Origin: Talpa occidentalis
Lineage: Eukaryota > Chordata > Mammalia > Eulipotyphla > Talpidae
Assembly: GCF_014898055.3 (NCBI RefSeq)
Contig: NW_023605083.1
Coordinates: 63,094,228-63,158,227 of the forward strand
Reading direction: 5' to 3'
Length of the DNA stretch: 64,000 bases
Of the stretch, positions 1 to 10,624 are shown one piece after another. The position numbers and the translations under genes were made by a program. The notes under the pieces are model-generated. The model was not told the origin of the DNA. It saw only the letters and a list, made by a program, of their open reading frames with translations, and ran no database searches. The first letter of the stretch is position 1. Each line of letters begins with the position of its first letter.

Positions 1-183
1 GATCATCCTTTGGTCTTTCTTCTTTTGTTGGTGTTTTAACAGTGACACATTCATCAGACAAACACAGATCTGGTATTTCTTTTGCCACAGATGGACTTTT
101 TTGTGGAAGTGATAAATGATCACTTGTGGATTCCTCATCAACAAGGACAACAGGTGAGGAACAACCTTTATGTTCTAGCCATG
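1..183 (-). CDS. SHOC1: SHOC1 exon 12 of those visible (partial, runs off the left edge)
   Basis: The last visible SHOC1 exon. Read on the minus strand, a pyrimidine-rich acceptor ending in TTTTCAG stands just above base 183. The frame entering from the exon at 2945-3187 (phase 1) is open for 60 codons to the window edge. The first residues are [20 protein letters not shown]; the rest is polar and rich in Ser, Lys, Glu and Pro, including [11 protein letters not shown], which suggests a disordered stretch. No donor is visible, so the true exon end lies outside. SHOC1 is a meiotic ZMM-type protein that works with SPO16 on branched recombination intermediates to promote crossovers. That role is family knowledge, and the XPF-like part is not in this window. 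Confidence 0.85.
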
Positions 184-532
184 CTGAAAACAGAAAATAA
201 TAAATATTATTTGTGAAGATGCCATAAAATTTTCCTCTACCTTTTTTTGCAGCAATTTGACCTAATCTTTTAAACTATTCTTCTACCATGGGTAACCATT
301 TAGGTCTTAGGAGAGGCTGATGTGCAGCTGCTTGATATGATCTGTTCATTTATGCTCCTTCCTACCATATCAAAAGCCCTCTATATCTGTCTTTGAAACA
401 CCTCTTGCTGATAACAATTCTTACCCCAATTCTTTCCTTAGGAATCCTATCTCCTCCCCTAACATATACAATAATTTTTAAAATTCACATATATATATTT
501 ATAATGAACCAAAAGTTAAATGTATTAACTAT
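184..532. other. SHOC1 intron sequence without recognised elements
   Basis: AT-rich intronic sequence between the acceptor of exon 12 and the SINE target site at 533. I see no exon, RNA gene or repeat that I can name. Confidence 0.5.
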
Positions 533-549
533 TACACAAACTGATTTTA

Positions 550-815
550 TTTATTTATTTATTTAATAGAGGCATTTTTTAAAATTTATTTGTTTGTTTG
601 TTTTGTTTATACATGCACTGGGTACAGTCAGAAGCGCGGGAGGGTGAGAGAATTCACCAGAGCCAGAGCGGGGAGCAGAGCAGGTTGAGAGGTCTGCACA
701 CTATGTGGGACCCTCACCAGGTGGCCGGGGAGCAGCCGGGGATTGAAATGGCGCCGCAGAGGCAGCGGGCAGCTTCACAACCCAGCGCTCAACCACTGCG
801 CCACCGGGGAGGCCC
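550..815 (-). mobile_element. tRNA-derived SINE, internally deleted
   Basis: Minus-strand copy flanked by a 17-bp target-site duplication TACACAAACTGATTTTA (533-549 and 816-832). The middle of the body is missing about 50 bp that other copies carry between GAGCAG and GAGAGGTCTG. The tRNA-like head with box B and box A is at the right end. Confidence 0.9.
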
Positions 816-986
816 TACACAAACTGATTTTAAAACAACACAAATATACTTCAAGCAGCTAAATTCAAGTTAAGCATGTTTTATTTACATAATGGCATAA
901 ATAGCAGCCAAAAATAAATCAAAGGATACAAATTTGAAAGACATTTTTGCCTTCTTAAAGAATATAAGCAAAAAATGCTAAGTGAA

Positions 987-1255
987 GGGCCTCCCCTGGT
1001 GGCACAGGCAGTTGAGCGCAGCGCTGTGAAGCTGTCCACAGCATCTGCAGCATGGGTTTGATCCTGGCCGGCCAGTGAGGGTCCCACATGGCGCAGCAGA
1101 GCGCTCCTGTCTCGCCCGCTGCTCCCCTCAGCAGTGTATTTCATCAGTTTGCCTGTTCTGTTCCCCGCTCTGTCTCTGGTGAATCCTCTTACTCTCCCGC
1201 AAATCTGACCTGTACCCAGGTTCTTGTATAAATAAATAAATAAATATTAAAAAAA
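987..1255 (+). mobile_element. tRNA-derived SINE
   Basis: Plus-strand copy with the head GGGCCTCCCCTGGTGGCACAGGCAGTTGAGCG and an AAAT-repeat tail. Approximate target duplication AAGTGAA before and after. Head type with GGCAGTTGAGCG. Confidence 0.85.
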
Positions 1256-1578
1256 ATGTGAAGTGAATAAACTTTTTGGCAACAAAGGAAGATTTCTACA
1301 GATTTTCTAGTACAGATTACGAGATATTATAAAACACCTAAAATTCAGCTGTCATACTGAAAAGTAACAACACTGGTTTGTCTAGATTGATGAAAACAGA
1401 AATTGCCAGAGCAATTAATCATGTACAAAAAAAGCAAAGTCACTTTAAAAAGGACTAAAAAAATTTACAACTGAGTTTAAAGAATTTTAGGAGACAATCG
1501 CAGCAACATGGATGGAGCTAGAAGGAATTATGCTCAGTGAAATAAGCCAGAAGGAAAAAGAAAAATATCAGATGGTTT

Positions 1579-2357
1579 TGTTAGGAGGAAAAGGATGTCT
1601 TTTTTTTTTTTTTTTTTTTTTTTTAAAGATTTATTTATTTGTTTATTTATTTATACAAGCACTGGGTACAGTCAGAAGCGCGGGAGGGTGAGAGAATTCA
1701 CCAGAGCCAGAGCAGGGAGCAGAGCAGGCAGAAGGACCGAAGTACACTGCTGAGGGGAGCAGCGGGCGGCAGGAGAGGTCTGCGCGCCATGTGGGACCCT
1801 CCTCTGGTGGCCGGGGAGCAGCTGGGGATGGAACCGCCCTGCAGAGGCTGCGGGCAGCTTCGCAACCCAGCGCTCAACCGCTGCGCCACCGGGGAGGCCC
1901 ATGGATGTCTTAAAGCTAATTTCATACAGGCTTTGTGGACTCCACCCCCACTCCAGACCAAAGCCATCAGGACATTGGGAAAGACAAATTCCATCACCAC
2001 TAAAGAGAAGGTTGCTGGAACCTGAGGGTGGGGTTAAGCAGCCAGGTTTGGTATAAAACCAGACACATGGGCTTTGGGGGTTTCCCTTTTGGCTCTCCAC
2101 CAGCTTGCTGCGCTAGGCCAGCTCTCAGAGTGCCACTGGGTTTCCAGGTCGGCAGATCGGGTAGGACGTATTAAAGACTTTATTTCCCACTTTTCTCCCT
2201 GAGTTGTACATTTCCTCAATTCCGTTTCCCTTGTAAATAAACCTTTTATTAACCTTTTGTGTGTGCCTGTAGTGGAGTATTAATAAGTCCCTTTTAAGGA
2301 CGTGGATAAGGACCCACAGCCAGGCAACCCATTTTATATCAGGGCTGCTCTGTAACA
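1579..2357 (+). mobile_element. Solo LTR of an endogenous retrovirus, itself split by a SINE
   Basis: Begins TGTTAGGAGG and ends CTCTGTAACA, so it has the TG...CA ends with short inverted repeats TGTTA/TAACA. It is flanked by the 4-bp duplication GTTT (1575-1578 and 2358-2361). Without the SINE at 1602-1900 it is about 480 bp. A TATA box (TATAAAA, 2052-2058) and AATAAA (2236-2241) sit in the usual U3 and R order. Four-bp duplications fit a class I (gamma-like) element. No internal viral genes are present. Confidence 0.82.
1602..1900 (-). mobile_element. tRNA-derived SINE inside the LTR
   Basis: Minus-strand full-length copy with long T run at its 3' end and head CCACCGGGGAGGCCC at the right. 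Target duplication GGATGTCTT (1593-1601 and 1903-1911). It is the youngest of three nested layers here. Confidence 0.9.
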
Positions 2358-2944
2358 GTTTCACTTATAGCAGGAATATAGGGGAGCCAAATGAGACATC
2401 AGTGTAAAAAAATAACAACAGTACAAAACACAACAAAGCAAAAACCGACAATTATAAATCAGAGACATCCTGCAGGGGAGGAGGAGGGAGAGGGATCAGA
2501 GGGAGGGAGGGAGGAGCACAGGGGACTGAGGTGATGGTGCATGGGTGCACTAGTGAAGGAAACTCAATGGGGACTACACCTGAGGGTGTGGGGGGAAGCT
2601 AATATTGTTTAAAAATGAACAACGATGTAAAAAATTCAAAATAAGAAAAAAGAAAATGCATTCATTGTACAAAAATGAAAAATGATGTAAAAAATGTATA
2701 AAAGAAAAAAATTTAAAAAAAATTTTAGGAGAGAAAAGGATTTTAGCACTACCTAGTCAAATTACTCAGTTTTTCAAAGAAGGAAATGGGGTTTAGTGAA
2801 CCTCAAAGCTTTGGTAGTGCCAAAGTCAACAGTGAATACGGGGATCAAGTTACAGTTTTCCAATCACCTGGTGGAAAACCAGTATCTAACATTTTCTCAT
2901 GCTGAAAATGTTCACACAAGTGATATTTAGTATTTTGTACTTAC

Positions 2945-3187
2945 ATTCTAACTGGAGTTCTTTTGTAGGCAAAAATATTTCCATTTTAGTATCATGAGAC
3001 AATAGGTCACCCTGACACAAACTTGTGTTCAGATGTTCCAAAGTTTCTGTCACTATCAGATTTAGTCCTGCTTGTTTCCACCAATCTGCATTTATAGGAT
3101 TAACTACAAGGCTTTCTTCTTCAATAGAAAATATCTCTTTCAAATCTGTAACTGAATATTGGCTGTCAGGCGCTTCAGTTTTTGGCA
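2945..3187 (-). CDS. SHOC1: SHOC1 exon 11 (243 bp)
   Basis: Largest complete SHOC1 exon here. The acceptor is TTTTGAAAG at 3188-3196 and the donor GTAAGT follows the exon at 2944-2939. It enters and leaves in phase 1, so it could be skipped without shifting the frame. It encodes 80 residues beginning [20 protein letters not shown] and including a [19 protein letters not shown] segment. The alternating hydrophobic pattern there looks folded, unlike the next exon downstream. The intron separating it from exon 12 carries the L1, LTR and SINE nest at 1495-2720. Confidence 0.88.
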
Positions 3188-3311
3188 CTTTCAAAACAAT
3201 AACAAATCCAAACCAGAGAGTCAGAAATTATCCAAAAAGGATAAAAGATGAAAAACACAATAAACAGAATCCCACTGGAAATTCCTTATAAAGTAAAAAT
3301 GAAATCTGAAG

Positions 3312-3357
<46 letters not shown>
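3312..3357. repeat. (TA)n microsatellite
   Basis: About 23 uninterrupted TA units in the intron upstream of SHOC1 exon 11, beginning some 125 bp from its acceptor. Confidence 0.97.
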
Positions 3358-3361
<4 letters not shown>

Positions 3362-4277
3362 TCTTCAAGGCGTTAATATTTGGAAAGTCATAAAATACTA
3401 TAGCAACAGAAGTCACATAAATGTTTTATTTCAACCTGTGAAAATATAATGTAGTTGAAATCATTTTAATATTTAGTGTGTTCTTTCTCTCATCAGTCCT
3501 TCCCTCTGCTGTTGGGCCTGCAATCTGAGCTGGCATGGCTCAACCTGAACACTTTTTTTTCTTACTTATGGGAGGGGATTGGGAGAAGAGTTTATTTTTC
3601 TTATCCACACTGATAGTAGAAGTGGCAGTGTGCCGGGTAGGACCCTCGTACATGACTGTACTTCCTTTCTGAAAAGTCCCTCTGGTGAAATTCACCACAC
3701 TCCCCTCCCTCAGGCAACCTACTAAGGGCTACAGATGGCTGACCCACAACCCATTCTGCCAACTGGGGTATGAACTTTCCTGGCCACATCCCCTGACCTG
3801 CAACAAGTGACCAACCCTAGAGTAAGTCCTCCTCCATGGGAAAGTCCTGGGACTTTGTCAGGGAGTTACTGAATCTTTCTTTGAGTAAATATAACCTTTT
3901 TAATGGGTTTTAAAATTTTTTTTTAGTGAAGATGATCCCAAGCTATAATTCACCATGATCTATTTGATCAGATTTTATGATGACTATAACCATAGATATT
4001 GTGGCATAGACCTTTCTGCTTTATTACTCATCAGTCCAAGTAGGGACTAATCATAATGCACAGAAGAACTAAAGCAGCACAATTACTTAATGTTATGACT
4101 TACATTATAAGCATCAACATAACATTAAGATTATAAATTTTAAAATTCTAATTTCAGAACTGCTTTATATAATAAAATAAAATGTATAAAATTATGTAAA
4201 ATAATAAAATGTTAGTTATAATAACAGCATTTTTATCTATTCTTTCTATTTAGCACTCAAAATCAATTAATCTTTAC
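3358..4277. other. SHOC1 intron, no recognised element
   Basis: AT-rich sequence with one more GC-balanced block at 3490-3870 that might be an old degraded repeat. It contains a 62-codon minus-strand open frame (3601-3789) with no known similarity that I can name and no splice sites around it. Confidence 0.4.
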
Positions 4278-4372
4278 CTTTAAGCAAAAATGAGTTCAAA
4301 GAGTTTCTGCAGCTTTCTAACTGCCACATCTTATAGTATTTGCTGGCTGATTCTTCAGCAGTAAGCAAACTA
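4278..4372 (-). CDS. SHOC1: SHOC1 exon 10 (95 bp)
   Basis: The acceptor is a strong run of T ending in CCAG (4373-4380 on the minus strand), and the donor after AAAG is GTAAAG. Phase 2 in, phase 1 out. One base completes an Ile codon begun in exon 9, then [20 protein letters not shown] and [11 protein letters not shown] follow. This phase only works if the 55-bp exon 9 is included. Joining exon 8 directly to exon 10 would reach a stop after about 20 codons, which supports both calls. Confidence 0.88.
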
Positions 4373-5222
4373 CTGGAAAAAAAATCAAAGTATAATACAC
4401 TAATATTATTTTGGGTATTTTTGCACAGTAAAATTTTGGAGCCAGAGGGGAATAACTTGCAAGGGTTTTTAGCACTTCCCTCCAAAAACTGTGCCAGCAC
4501 CAACCCTATAAGCTACCCGCCCCCAAAAAAATACAAATCTAAGTAAAATTTCTCAGCTTAACATACAAAACAGTAGCTTTAACACAATTTTTCATGAAAG
4601 CGTTGTCCCGCTAAACAGAAATTCTGGATCCTCTACTGGCTGAGGATCAGAACTATGGAAAAAGTTATCTCTGCTCTACCTTCTCAGGAAGTAACAGTTC
4701 TAAAGTTCAGTTCATGTCCTTCAGCCTTGATGGCTTTGTGAGTGACAGATGTCTGTGTGTTTTGGGGGTTCCAGGGGAGAAGGGGCCTGTGATTTATACT
4801 GAGTGCCAACAGAACTGCTACTGCAAGCATGCAGTGGGCATATCCTAAGCAGATTGTTTCAGGTCTTCAAAAAATTTTCATGTTGTTTACTTTTAGTGGT
4901 AATACATTTACATTTAAAATACTAAAGTATAAAAGAGCTTGGTCCTATCACTTACTAGTTACCGTATTTCCAGGTTAAACAATTCCCTTTGGACACAATG
5001 TTTCTGACTCTTACTTGTCTTTTTAAAGATATTATATATATATAAAACCAAATATGTACATAAACATTCATATATTCTCTCCACTTGCTTACTATTGACA
5101 CTGTTCTGCATCTTGTATTTTTTCACAGAGGTATCTTGGAAATTGCCTTTGTACAGAGAGTTTTAACTACAGACTTCTTGTTCTGAATTGCAGTTTGAGT
5201 TTTTGATATAATCTATACTTAC

Positions 5223-5277
5223 ATTTTACAAACAGGAGAAAGTGGAAATGTCTGAAGTCCTGTACATAATGAATTCA
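5223..5277 (-). CDS. SHOC1: SHOC1 exon 9 (55-bp small exon)
   Basis: A small exon found by frame logic. The acceptor ACCTTCTTCAG precedes it and a textbook donor GTAAGTATAG follows it. It enters in phase 1 and leaves in phase 2, exactly what is needed to connect exons 8 and 10. It encodes [18 protein letters not shown] plus the first two bases of an Ile codon. A short cysteine- and proline-containing linker is all that can be said about its function. Confidence 0.82.
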
Positions 5278-5466
5278 CTGAAGAAGGTTGTTGGTTTGTT
5301 AGGTGTAGATGACTTAATGGCATTTCTAACTCTACTACAGTACACAAAAATTTAAAAACATCATAGTATTACATAAACATTGAATAATATAATTTAAAAC
5401 TCTTTGTAAACAATTATTATGTTTGCTCATTCTAATAAAAATTTTCAGTAAGAAATTTGGGTTATT

Positions 5467-5576
5467 CCAGAGACACTTTTAGGGGCGCGGGGGTGGGAGG
5501 GGAGGGATTGGGGTCAGAATGGGGGGGCTGCAATTGTATGGGGAATATAAAAATAAAATTTATTATTAAAAAAAAA
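5467..5576 (+). mobile_element. Very short L1 3'-end insertion (110 bp)
   Basis: Only the last part of the L1 3' UTR is present: a G-rich run (GGGAGGGGAGGGATTGGGGTC) then GGGGAATATAAAAATAAAATT and poly(A). A 17-bp target duplication AAGAAATTTGGGTTATT (5450-5466 and 5577-5593) brackets it, so this is a complete, extremely truncated insertion. The same tail ends the L1 at 14758-15600. Confidence 0.9.
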
Positions 5577-5593
5577 AAGAAATTTGGGTTATT

Positions 5594-6452
5594 AAAAATG
5601 CAAAATAACAGCTTAAATTTTTCCTCTATATAAGGAATTATACAGATAACACAGTATTTCAACTGTAATAGTGATTTTTAAAAAATACATTGACAACTAA
5701 AGATTATAGACTACAAGATAAAAATCTAAAACTTTATATATAATAGTGTTTTAACTTTGATAGCTTATATTATTAGTACTTAGGAAATAGTTATTTTTAT
5801 CTCTATATTAAGTAATAGTAATATTTAGCAAATAGTATTAATGGAGAGTAATTCTTCACCTTGGTAAGTATGGAATCTAGGTGGCCTAACACAGACTTAT
5901 ATGTCTATAGAGTGGACTACACAATCTGATCCTCATTTATTCATGAGTATCCAGTGGTTTCTATCACTTTCATAATACATGATTAATGTGATTTAATTAT
6001 ATATATTACTAAATAACAATCATTAACATAGTAAGAAACAACACAATTTGGCATTACACTGGCACAAAAGACGATTCTTAAGATTCCCAATTTCACAGGC
6101 CAATAATATTAACCATAATGACAGGCTTGCTTTGGAGTCTTAAAAAGTTAAATTTACTGAAGTATACCAAATGTCAGCATTTTAACATTAATGCTATTTC
6201 CTCCAATCCTCTTCTCAGTCTTTGTACCTTCCCTTCTAGATACTATTCAGCTTTGATGCTAGCAGGTTAACTTAATGATAACAAAAAATCACAAAGTATA
6301 GATAAGAGAAAAAAAACAACATATATTGCAAAAATCAGATTTTAAAGATGAAAAAACTGCTTTATAATAGACTTTAAATGCAAATATATTGGAATTTTAT
6401 ATCATATACAAGTAATCCCTGGTAAAATAAATGATTTATTCAAAATTTTTAC
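5594..6452. other. SHOC1 intron, no recognised element
   Basis: AT-rich, apparently single-copy intronic sequence between exons 8 and 9. I see nothing else in it. Confidence 0.4.
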
Positions 6453-6554
6453 CTAATTTGTTACATTCTGGCTCACACTGACTTTGAATGGCCAAAATCT
6501 CTGTGGAGTTGCATTTTATATCCTCAATGTCAATTCCCTGTTTGGTAGTGATAT
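6453..6554 (-). CDS. SHOC1: SHOC1 exon 8 (102 bp)
   Basis: Bounded by acceptor TTTTCTTTTCAG and donor GTAAAAAT. Phase 1 in and out. It encodes [20 protein letters not shown] followed by [13 protein letters not shown], an acidic, cysteine-containing stretch. No repeat overlaps the exon. The intron between it and exon 7 holds an old minus-strand L1 remnant at about 6750-7295. Confidence 0.87.
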
Positions 6555-6749
6555 CTGAAAAGAAAAGGAAATCCACTCTCAGTAAAAGTGCTATTATATT
6601 ATTTTCTCGTAATTTTGTTCATTCCTCTCTGACAATGTGAAGGTTGGAGGTATAGAAACTAGTCATTCATTAAAGTCACTTATCCTTTTCAATATTACTC
6701 ACAGTTTTATGTTCTACTAACAAGGTAGCCTATGAGCTATTCTCCAATT

Positions 6750-7295
6750 TAAAAAAAAAGTTTTTTCACATTTTTTTAAATTGAGTAATTTTTAAATTGA
6801 GGTAACACTGGTTAACAACACTGTATGATTCAGAGGTACAGGTTCACACCTCTTCAGATATATGTTACTACATAGCACCCACCACTAAGGCCCCCATAAT
6901 CCTCTACCTCAATCCATTAGGCTTCCTCTTCCCTTTGCTTCCTCCATACCTTCTTCCACAAGTAGCCTCAATTCTACAGTCAGCTTTCTAGGATTTGTTT
7001 GGTTTAGTTTTTAGTCCCTTTGTTTTGTTGATTTATATTTCACATGATAAAATCATCCAGTATTTGTCTTCCCCTTTCTGACTTATTTCACTTAGCATAA
7101 TCTCCTTTACTTCCAGCTGTGTTGTCACAAATGGTAAGAGTTCATCTTTTTCTTAACTGAGTAGTATTCCATTGTGTATATATACCACATCTTCTTAATT
7201 TATTCATCTGTGCCTGGGCACTTAGGTTGTTTCCATACTTTAGTTATTTAAAGAGTGCTGCAATGAACCTAGGACCACACATAACCCTTCAAATT
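6750..7295 (-). mobile_element. Old L1 3' end, minus strand
   Basis: Reads in reverse as the ORF2 end and 3' UTR of an older L1 subfamily. The diagnostic block is TAGTATTCCATTGTGTATATATACCAC, the reverse of the usual [14 protein letters not shown] stretch. It is well diverged, and no clear target duplication is visible. Confidence 0.75.
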
Positions 7296-7998
7296 AGTGT
7301 TTGTGTATTCTTCCACCCTGTAGTTTTAAGCTCTGCTATATTTTGAAGTTCTGGTATGAATTTGCTCCACTTACTGCTTTGATTTGTAGGGTAATCAATG
7401 AGTCACCTGATTTAGCCTCATCTGCAAGAATTCCTTCAAGTCTGTGGCTCACTGATGGCAAATACCCCTGTTCTCAATGTATATCACAAATCTCCCTTCA
7501 CTCCTCCCTAATATTATCTTTGTTCATTTCAACTGGAACTTATAAAGGTAAAGTCAAATATTTGGCTCAAGTTGTCATTAAAAAATATTTACTAAGTCTA
7601 ACTGAGATAAAAGCATGTAAATTCTAGGTTATAACTCTCCAAATCATCTGATTCCATGAATCATCACATTACTCTGACCATCTCCATACCTAACTAAAGT
7701 CAGCATGGAAGTTGCTAGTATACAAGAAAACAGTTCTTAAAAAATTAATACAGTCATAGGTGATATAACTTTATCTGTTTAAGCATCTTAAAATGGTTAG
7801 ATTAACCTCAGAGACATTCTAAACTTGCAAATGCATTAAGAGACAATGAGAAGAACGTCATCATTGTCATGACATGTACAATGTAATCTGCAGAACGCAA
7901 ATCTGAAAGTTAGGAAAAAAAGATTAAGGAGCAAGCATTTTTATACATGTTATAATAAATAATTTTTATAAGTCACAGATTTTTTAATTATTTCTTAC
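7296..7998. other. SHOC1 intron, no recognised element
   Basis: Moderately AT-rich sequence containing a 108-codon plus-strand open frame at 7301-7627. That frame lacks any feature I recognise and runs antisense to the gene, so I treat it as chance. Confidence 0.4.
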
Positions 7999-8149
7999 CT
8001 CTTTTGAAAAGTTTTTCATTTTCATCTTCATAACTTATTATTTCTGGTATTAAGTTTAATGATTCCTTCAGCTCTGACAGTGAAGGAATATTAGTTTCTT
8101 GTTTGGGGCTTGTGGGTATTAAGAATTCACATTCAAGCAAAAGTGATGG
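7999..8149 (-). CDS. SHOC1: SHOC1 exon 7 (151 bp)
   Basis: The acceptor TATTTTTTCAG is followed by [20 protein letters not shown], then [20 protein letters not shown] and [10 protein letters not shown]. The donor after AGAG is GTAAGAAAT. Phase 0 in, phase 1 out. The segment is acidic and leucine-rich, with no catalytic motif. The exon is free of repeats, and a SINE inserted by target-primed integration lies 330 bp upstream at 8478. Confidence 0.9.
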
Positions 8150-8477
8150 CTGAAAAAATAGGCAAAACAAGGTTCAAAAGAAATGTTTCTGAATTTGTAA
8201 ATGTATATATTTTCTTAATTGTGTACCAAATTTTAAAGTAAATCCACACTCAAAAATATTGATGCCATGCATACTCTTAAAAAAAGGAAGCAATAGCAGC
8301 CAAAAATATATTACATTACAAGCAATCTTCTCTTTGAGTAATATCCTTTATGGTCACTGGTTATATTTATGATATGCAATATCCCTTAGTGCAGAAAAAC
8401 CTTCTTTTGGGTTAACAATAATTTTGAAATTTCTAAGTTTAAAACAAATCAGAGCAGCAGATAAGAGTTGGTGAATG

Positions 8478-8850
8478 GGGCCTCCCCGGTGGCGCAGCGG
8501 TTGAGCGCTGGGTTGCGAAGCTGCCCGCGGCCTCTGCGGCGCCTGTTCGATCCCTGGCTGCTCCCCGGCCACCGGAGGAGGGTCCCACATGGCGCGCAGA
8601 CCTCTCCTGCCGCCCGCTGCTCCCCTCAGCAGTGTGCTTCGGTCCTTCTGCCTGCTCTGCTCCCCGCTCTGGCTCTAGTGAATTCTCTCACCCTTCCGCG
8701 CTCTGACTGTACCCAGTGCATGTATAAACAAAAACAAAACAAATAAAGAAAGAAAGAAAAACATGCCTCTCTAAAAAATAAATAAATAAATAAATAAATA
8801 AATAAAAATTAAAAAAAATAAATAAAATATAATCTTGTTTAAAAAAAAAA
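8478..8850 (+). mobile_element. tRNA-derived SINE with an expanded tail
   Basis: Head GGGCCTCCCCGGTGGCGCAGCGGTTGAGCG, box B GTTCGATCC, then the body. The tail is unusually long (about 130 bp) and includes GAAA and AATA repeats, ending in a run of A. Target duplication AAGAGTTGGTGAATG (8463-8477 and 8851-8865). Confidence 0.92.
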
Positions 8851-9172
8851 AAGAGTTGGTGAATGGAGAGAAATGAAGAAGACAGATGAAAAAGAATGGC
8901 TATTTATTGCACTCCATGGAATTTGTTTCTCTTTCATTCCTATAGAAATGAATTTTTTAACAAGTGAGACTATGTGCATAACCCTCACAGTTAATGGGGG
9001 AGAGAAGGGATTAAAGGGACTAATAGGTGAATAAATACATTTTCTATGAGTGTTAAAATGGTTAATTATAAGGAAACACTTTAAATGCCTTAAGAGCATT
9101 GTACATACATATTATAAGAAAAGCCCTGCATATAAAACATTTTGAGTTGTCTTAAAAAAAATTTTAAAGTGA

Positions 9173-9456
9173 GCTTCCCTGGTGGCGCAAGGGGTTAAGT
9201 CGCAGCATTATGAAACTATCTATAGCCACTGCTGCACTAGTTCTATCTCCAGCCAGGCAGCTAACCAACGTGGCGCAGCAAACCTCTCCTGTCTTGCCCA
9301 CTGCTCCCTTTAGCAGTGTATTTCAGTAAATCTGCCTGTTCTGCTCCCCACTGTCTCTGGTGAATCCTCTCATCCCTCCCCTCCCCCCCCACCCCCCCTC
9401 CCCCACCTCTGGCCTGTACCCAGTTTTTATATGCATAAATAAATAAACCTTTAAAA
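9173..9456 (+). mobile_element. tRNA-derived SINE, CAAGGGGTTAAG head type
   Basis: Head GCTTCCCTGGTGGCGCAAGGGGTTAAG, an older-looking copy with a C-rich insertion near 9380-9410. It represents the second head type (with GGGGTTAAG in place of GCGGTTGAGCG). The target duplication is blurred (ATTTTAAAGTGA against ATTTTAAGTAA). Confidence 0.82.
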
Positions 9457-10149
9457 AATTTTAAGTAACTTTAAAATGCATCACTCTTTACAGGCCTTGA
9501 TTTTGAGTTCGTTATATAGCAAAAAATTAACTGCTAGAATACTTTATATATTAAAATATACTATCAATTTTGTGTGTAATTGGAACTGAAAGCTAGAAAA
9601 GAAGGTGGGCCGTTGACAAGTTTGACCTTTAATATGCAAAGACGCTATCTTCCTTATTAACCACTGGCAGACCTAAAATGCAATCTCAGATCATTTTTAG
9701 TCTTACTCCTTCAATGAGATCAATTTTGTTAAAGTACAAGTAATAATTTGTTTTGTATGTAACTCACAAACCAACATTTCTAACTCCAGTCTCTAATTTT
9801 TTATGTAGAACATGACTACTTAGTGTCCAGACTAGCTATATTGGTTAAAATCACTGGGAGAGGTTTTAAATTTCCCTATACCTGGGCTTCACACCAGACC
9901 AATTAAATCAGAATACAGCTGGGAAAGCTCCAGGCTTCAGTATTTTATTACAACTCTCCAAGTAATTTTGTGTAGCCAATATTTAGAACCACTATCTTAG
10001 AAAGAAATCTGACTCCTTAATTGACACAATCAACTCATTATCAAGAATTTTAAACTTGACAATGGGTAGGTGGTCAACATATATTACTAAAAGTTATCAA
10101 AGAATGCTTTGCTGACTTTCATAAAAATATTACTGAAAACAAGTATTAC

Positions 10150-10264
10150 AGCTTCATTTAAGCCTACTGTGTCTTCCAGCTTCTCCACACAGAAGTTTTC
10201 TTTGTCCATGTGAAAATCTTCTTTTACAAAATCTTTCCAATCTCCTTGAAAATCGAAACATTCC
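10150..10264 (-). CDS. SHOC1: SHOC1 exon 6 (115 bp)
   Basis: The acceptor TTTTTTAATTAAG is weaker than its neighbours and the donor is GTAATA after GAAGCT. One base completes an Arg codon from exon 5, then [20 protein letters not shown] and [18 protein letters not shown]. Phase 2 in, phase 0 out. The out-phase fits exon 7 exactly. The donor is one of the less ideal ones in the gene, but no other nearby GT keeps the frame as well. Confidence 0.86.
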
Positions 10265-10461
10265 CTTAATTAAAAAACAGAAGACTAAATTAGTCTTTAC
10301 TAACAGCAAGATACACACTAAATGTAGCCAATCAAAATACATAATACAATAAGAGTTGAGGTAGAGCAATAATAAAATATTATTACTGATAACATCTGGA
10401 CTTGTGTACAAGTAAAGAACATCTCCTCTTAAAAATATTTATAATATTGGGCATTAAATAC

Positions 10462-10624
10462 CTGGAAAAATCAGCTTCTTTGAAGATTTGTCCTTTGAAA
10501 TCTAAAAGGGGATCTTTTACCAAAAATACTTTTAGTCTACTCAACAAAGTATGCAAAGTTGGTAGCTGATTTTTACAGGCTGAGTTATTTACAAAAATAA
10601 TTTCTTCATCATCAATAGAAAAAT
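10462..10624 (-). CDS. SHOC1: SHOC1 exon 5 (163 bp)
   Basis: Flanked by acceptor ATTTCTTTTCAG and donor GTATTT. Phase 1 in, phase 2 out. It encodes [20 protein letters not shown], then [20 protein letters not shown] and [13 protein letters not shown]. The leucine pattern in [18 protein letters not shown] looks like an amphipathic helix followed by a strand. A 5'-truncated L1 (11322-12423) and a 5'-inverted L1 (14035-15600) sit in the intron upstream. Confidence 0.9.

Larger units (their letters stand above)
1495..2720 (+). mobile_element. 5'-truncated L1 3' end, host of an LTR and a SINE
   Basis: L1 sequence starts in the last codons of ORF2 (GCAACATGGATGGAGCTAGA) and continues through the GA-rich 3' UTR to an A-rich tail. 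The target duplication is AATTTTAGGAGA (1483-1494 and 2721-2732). It is split at 1578 by the LTR at 1579-2357; removing that insert rejoins the L1 as GATGGTTTCACTTATAG. Confidence 0.88.

Noticed and set aside
987..1255. A true tRNA gene at one of the heads with A and B boxes
   Set aside because: The heads do not fold as complete tRNAs and each is followed by the SINE body and an A-rich tail, so these are retroposons.
1639..2100. 128- and 142-codon frames around 1.6-2.1 kb
   Set aside because: They lie within the SINE and solo LTR. Similar Arg/Ser/Pro-rich frames recur at every copy of the SINE (for example 28923-29312 and 18511-18819).
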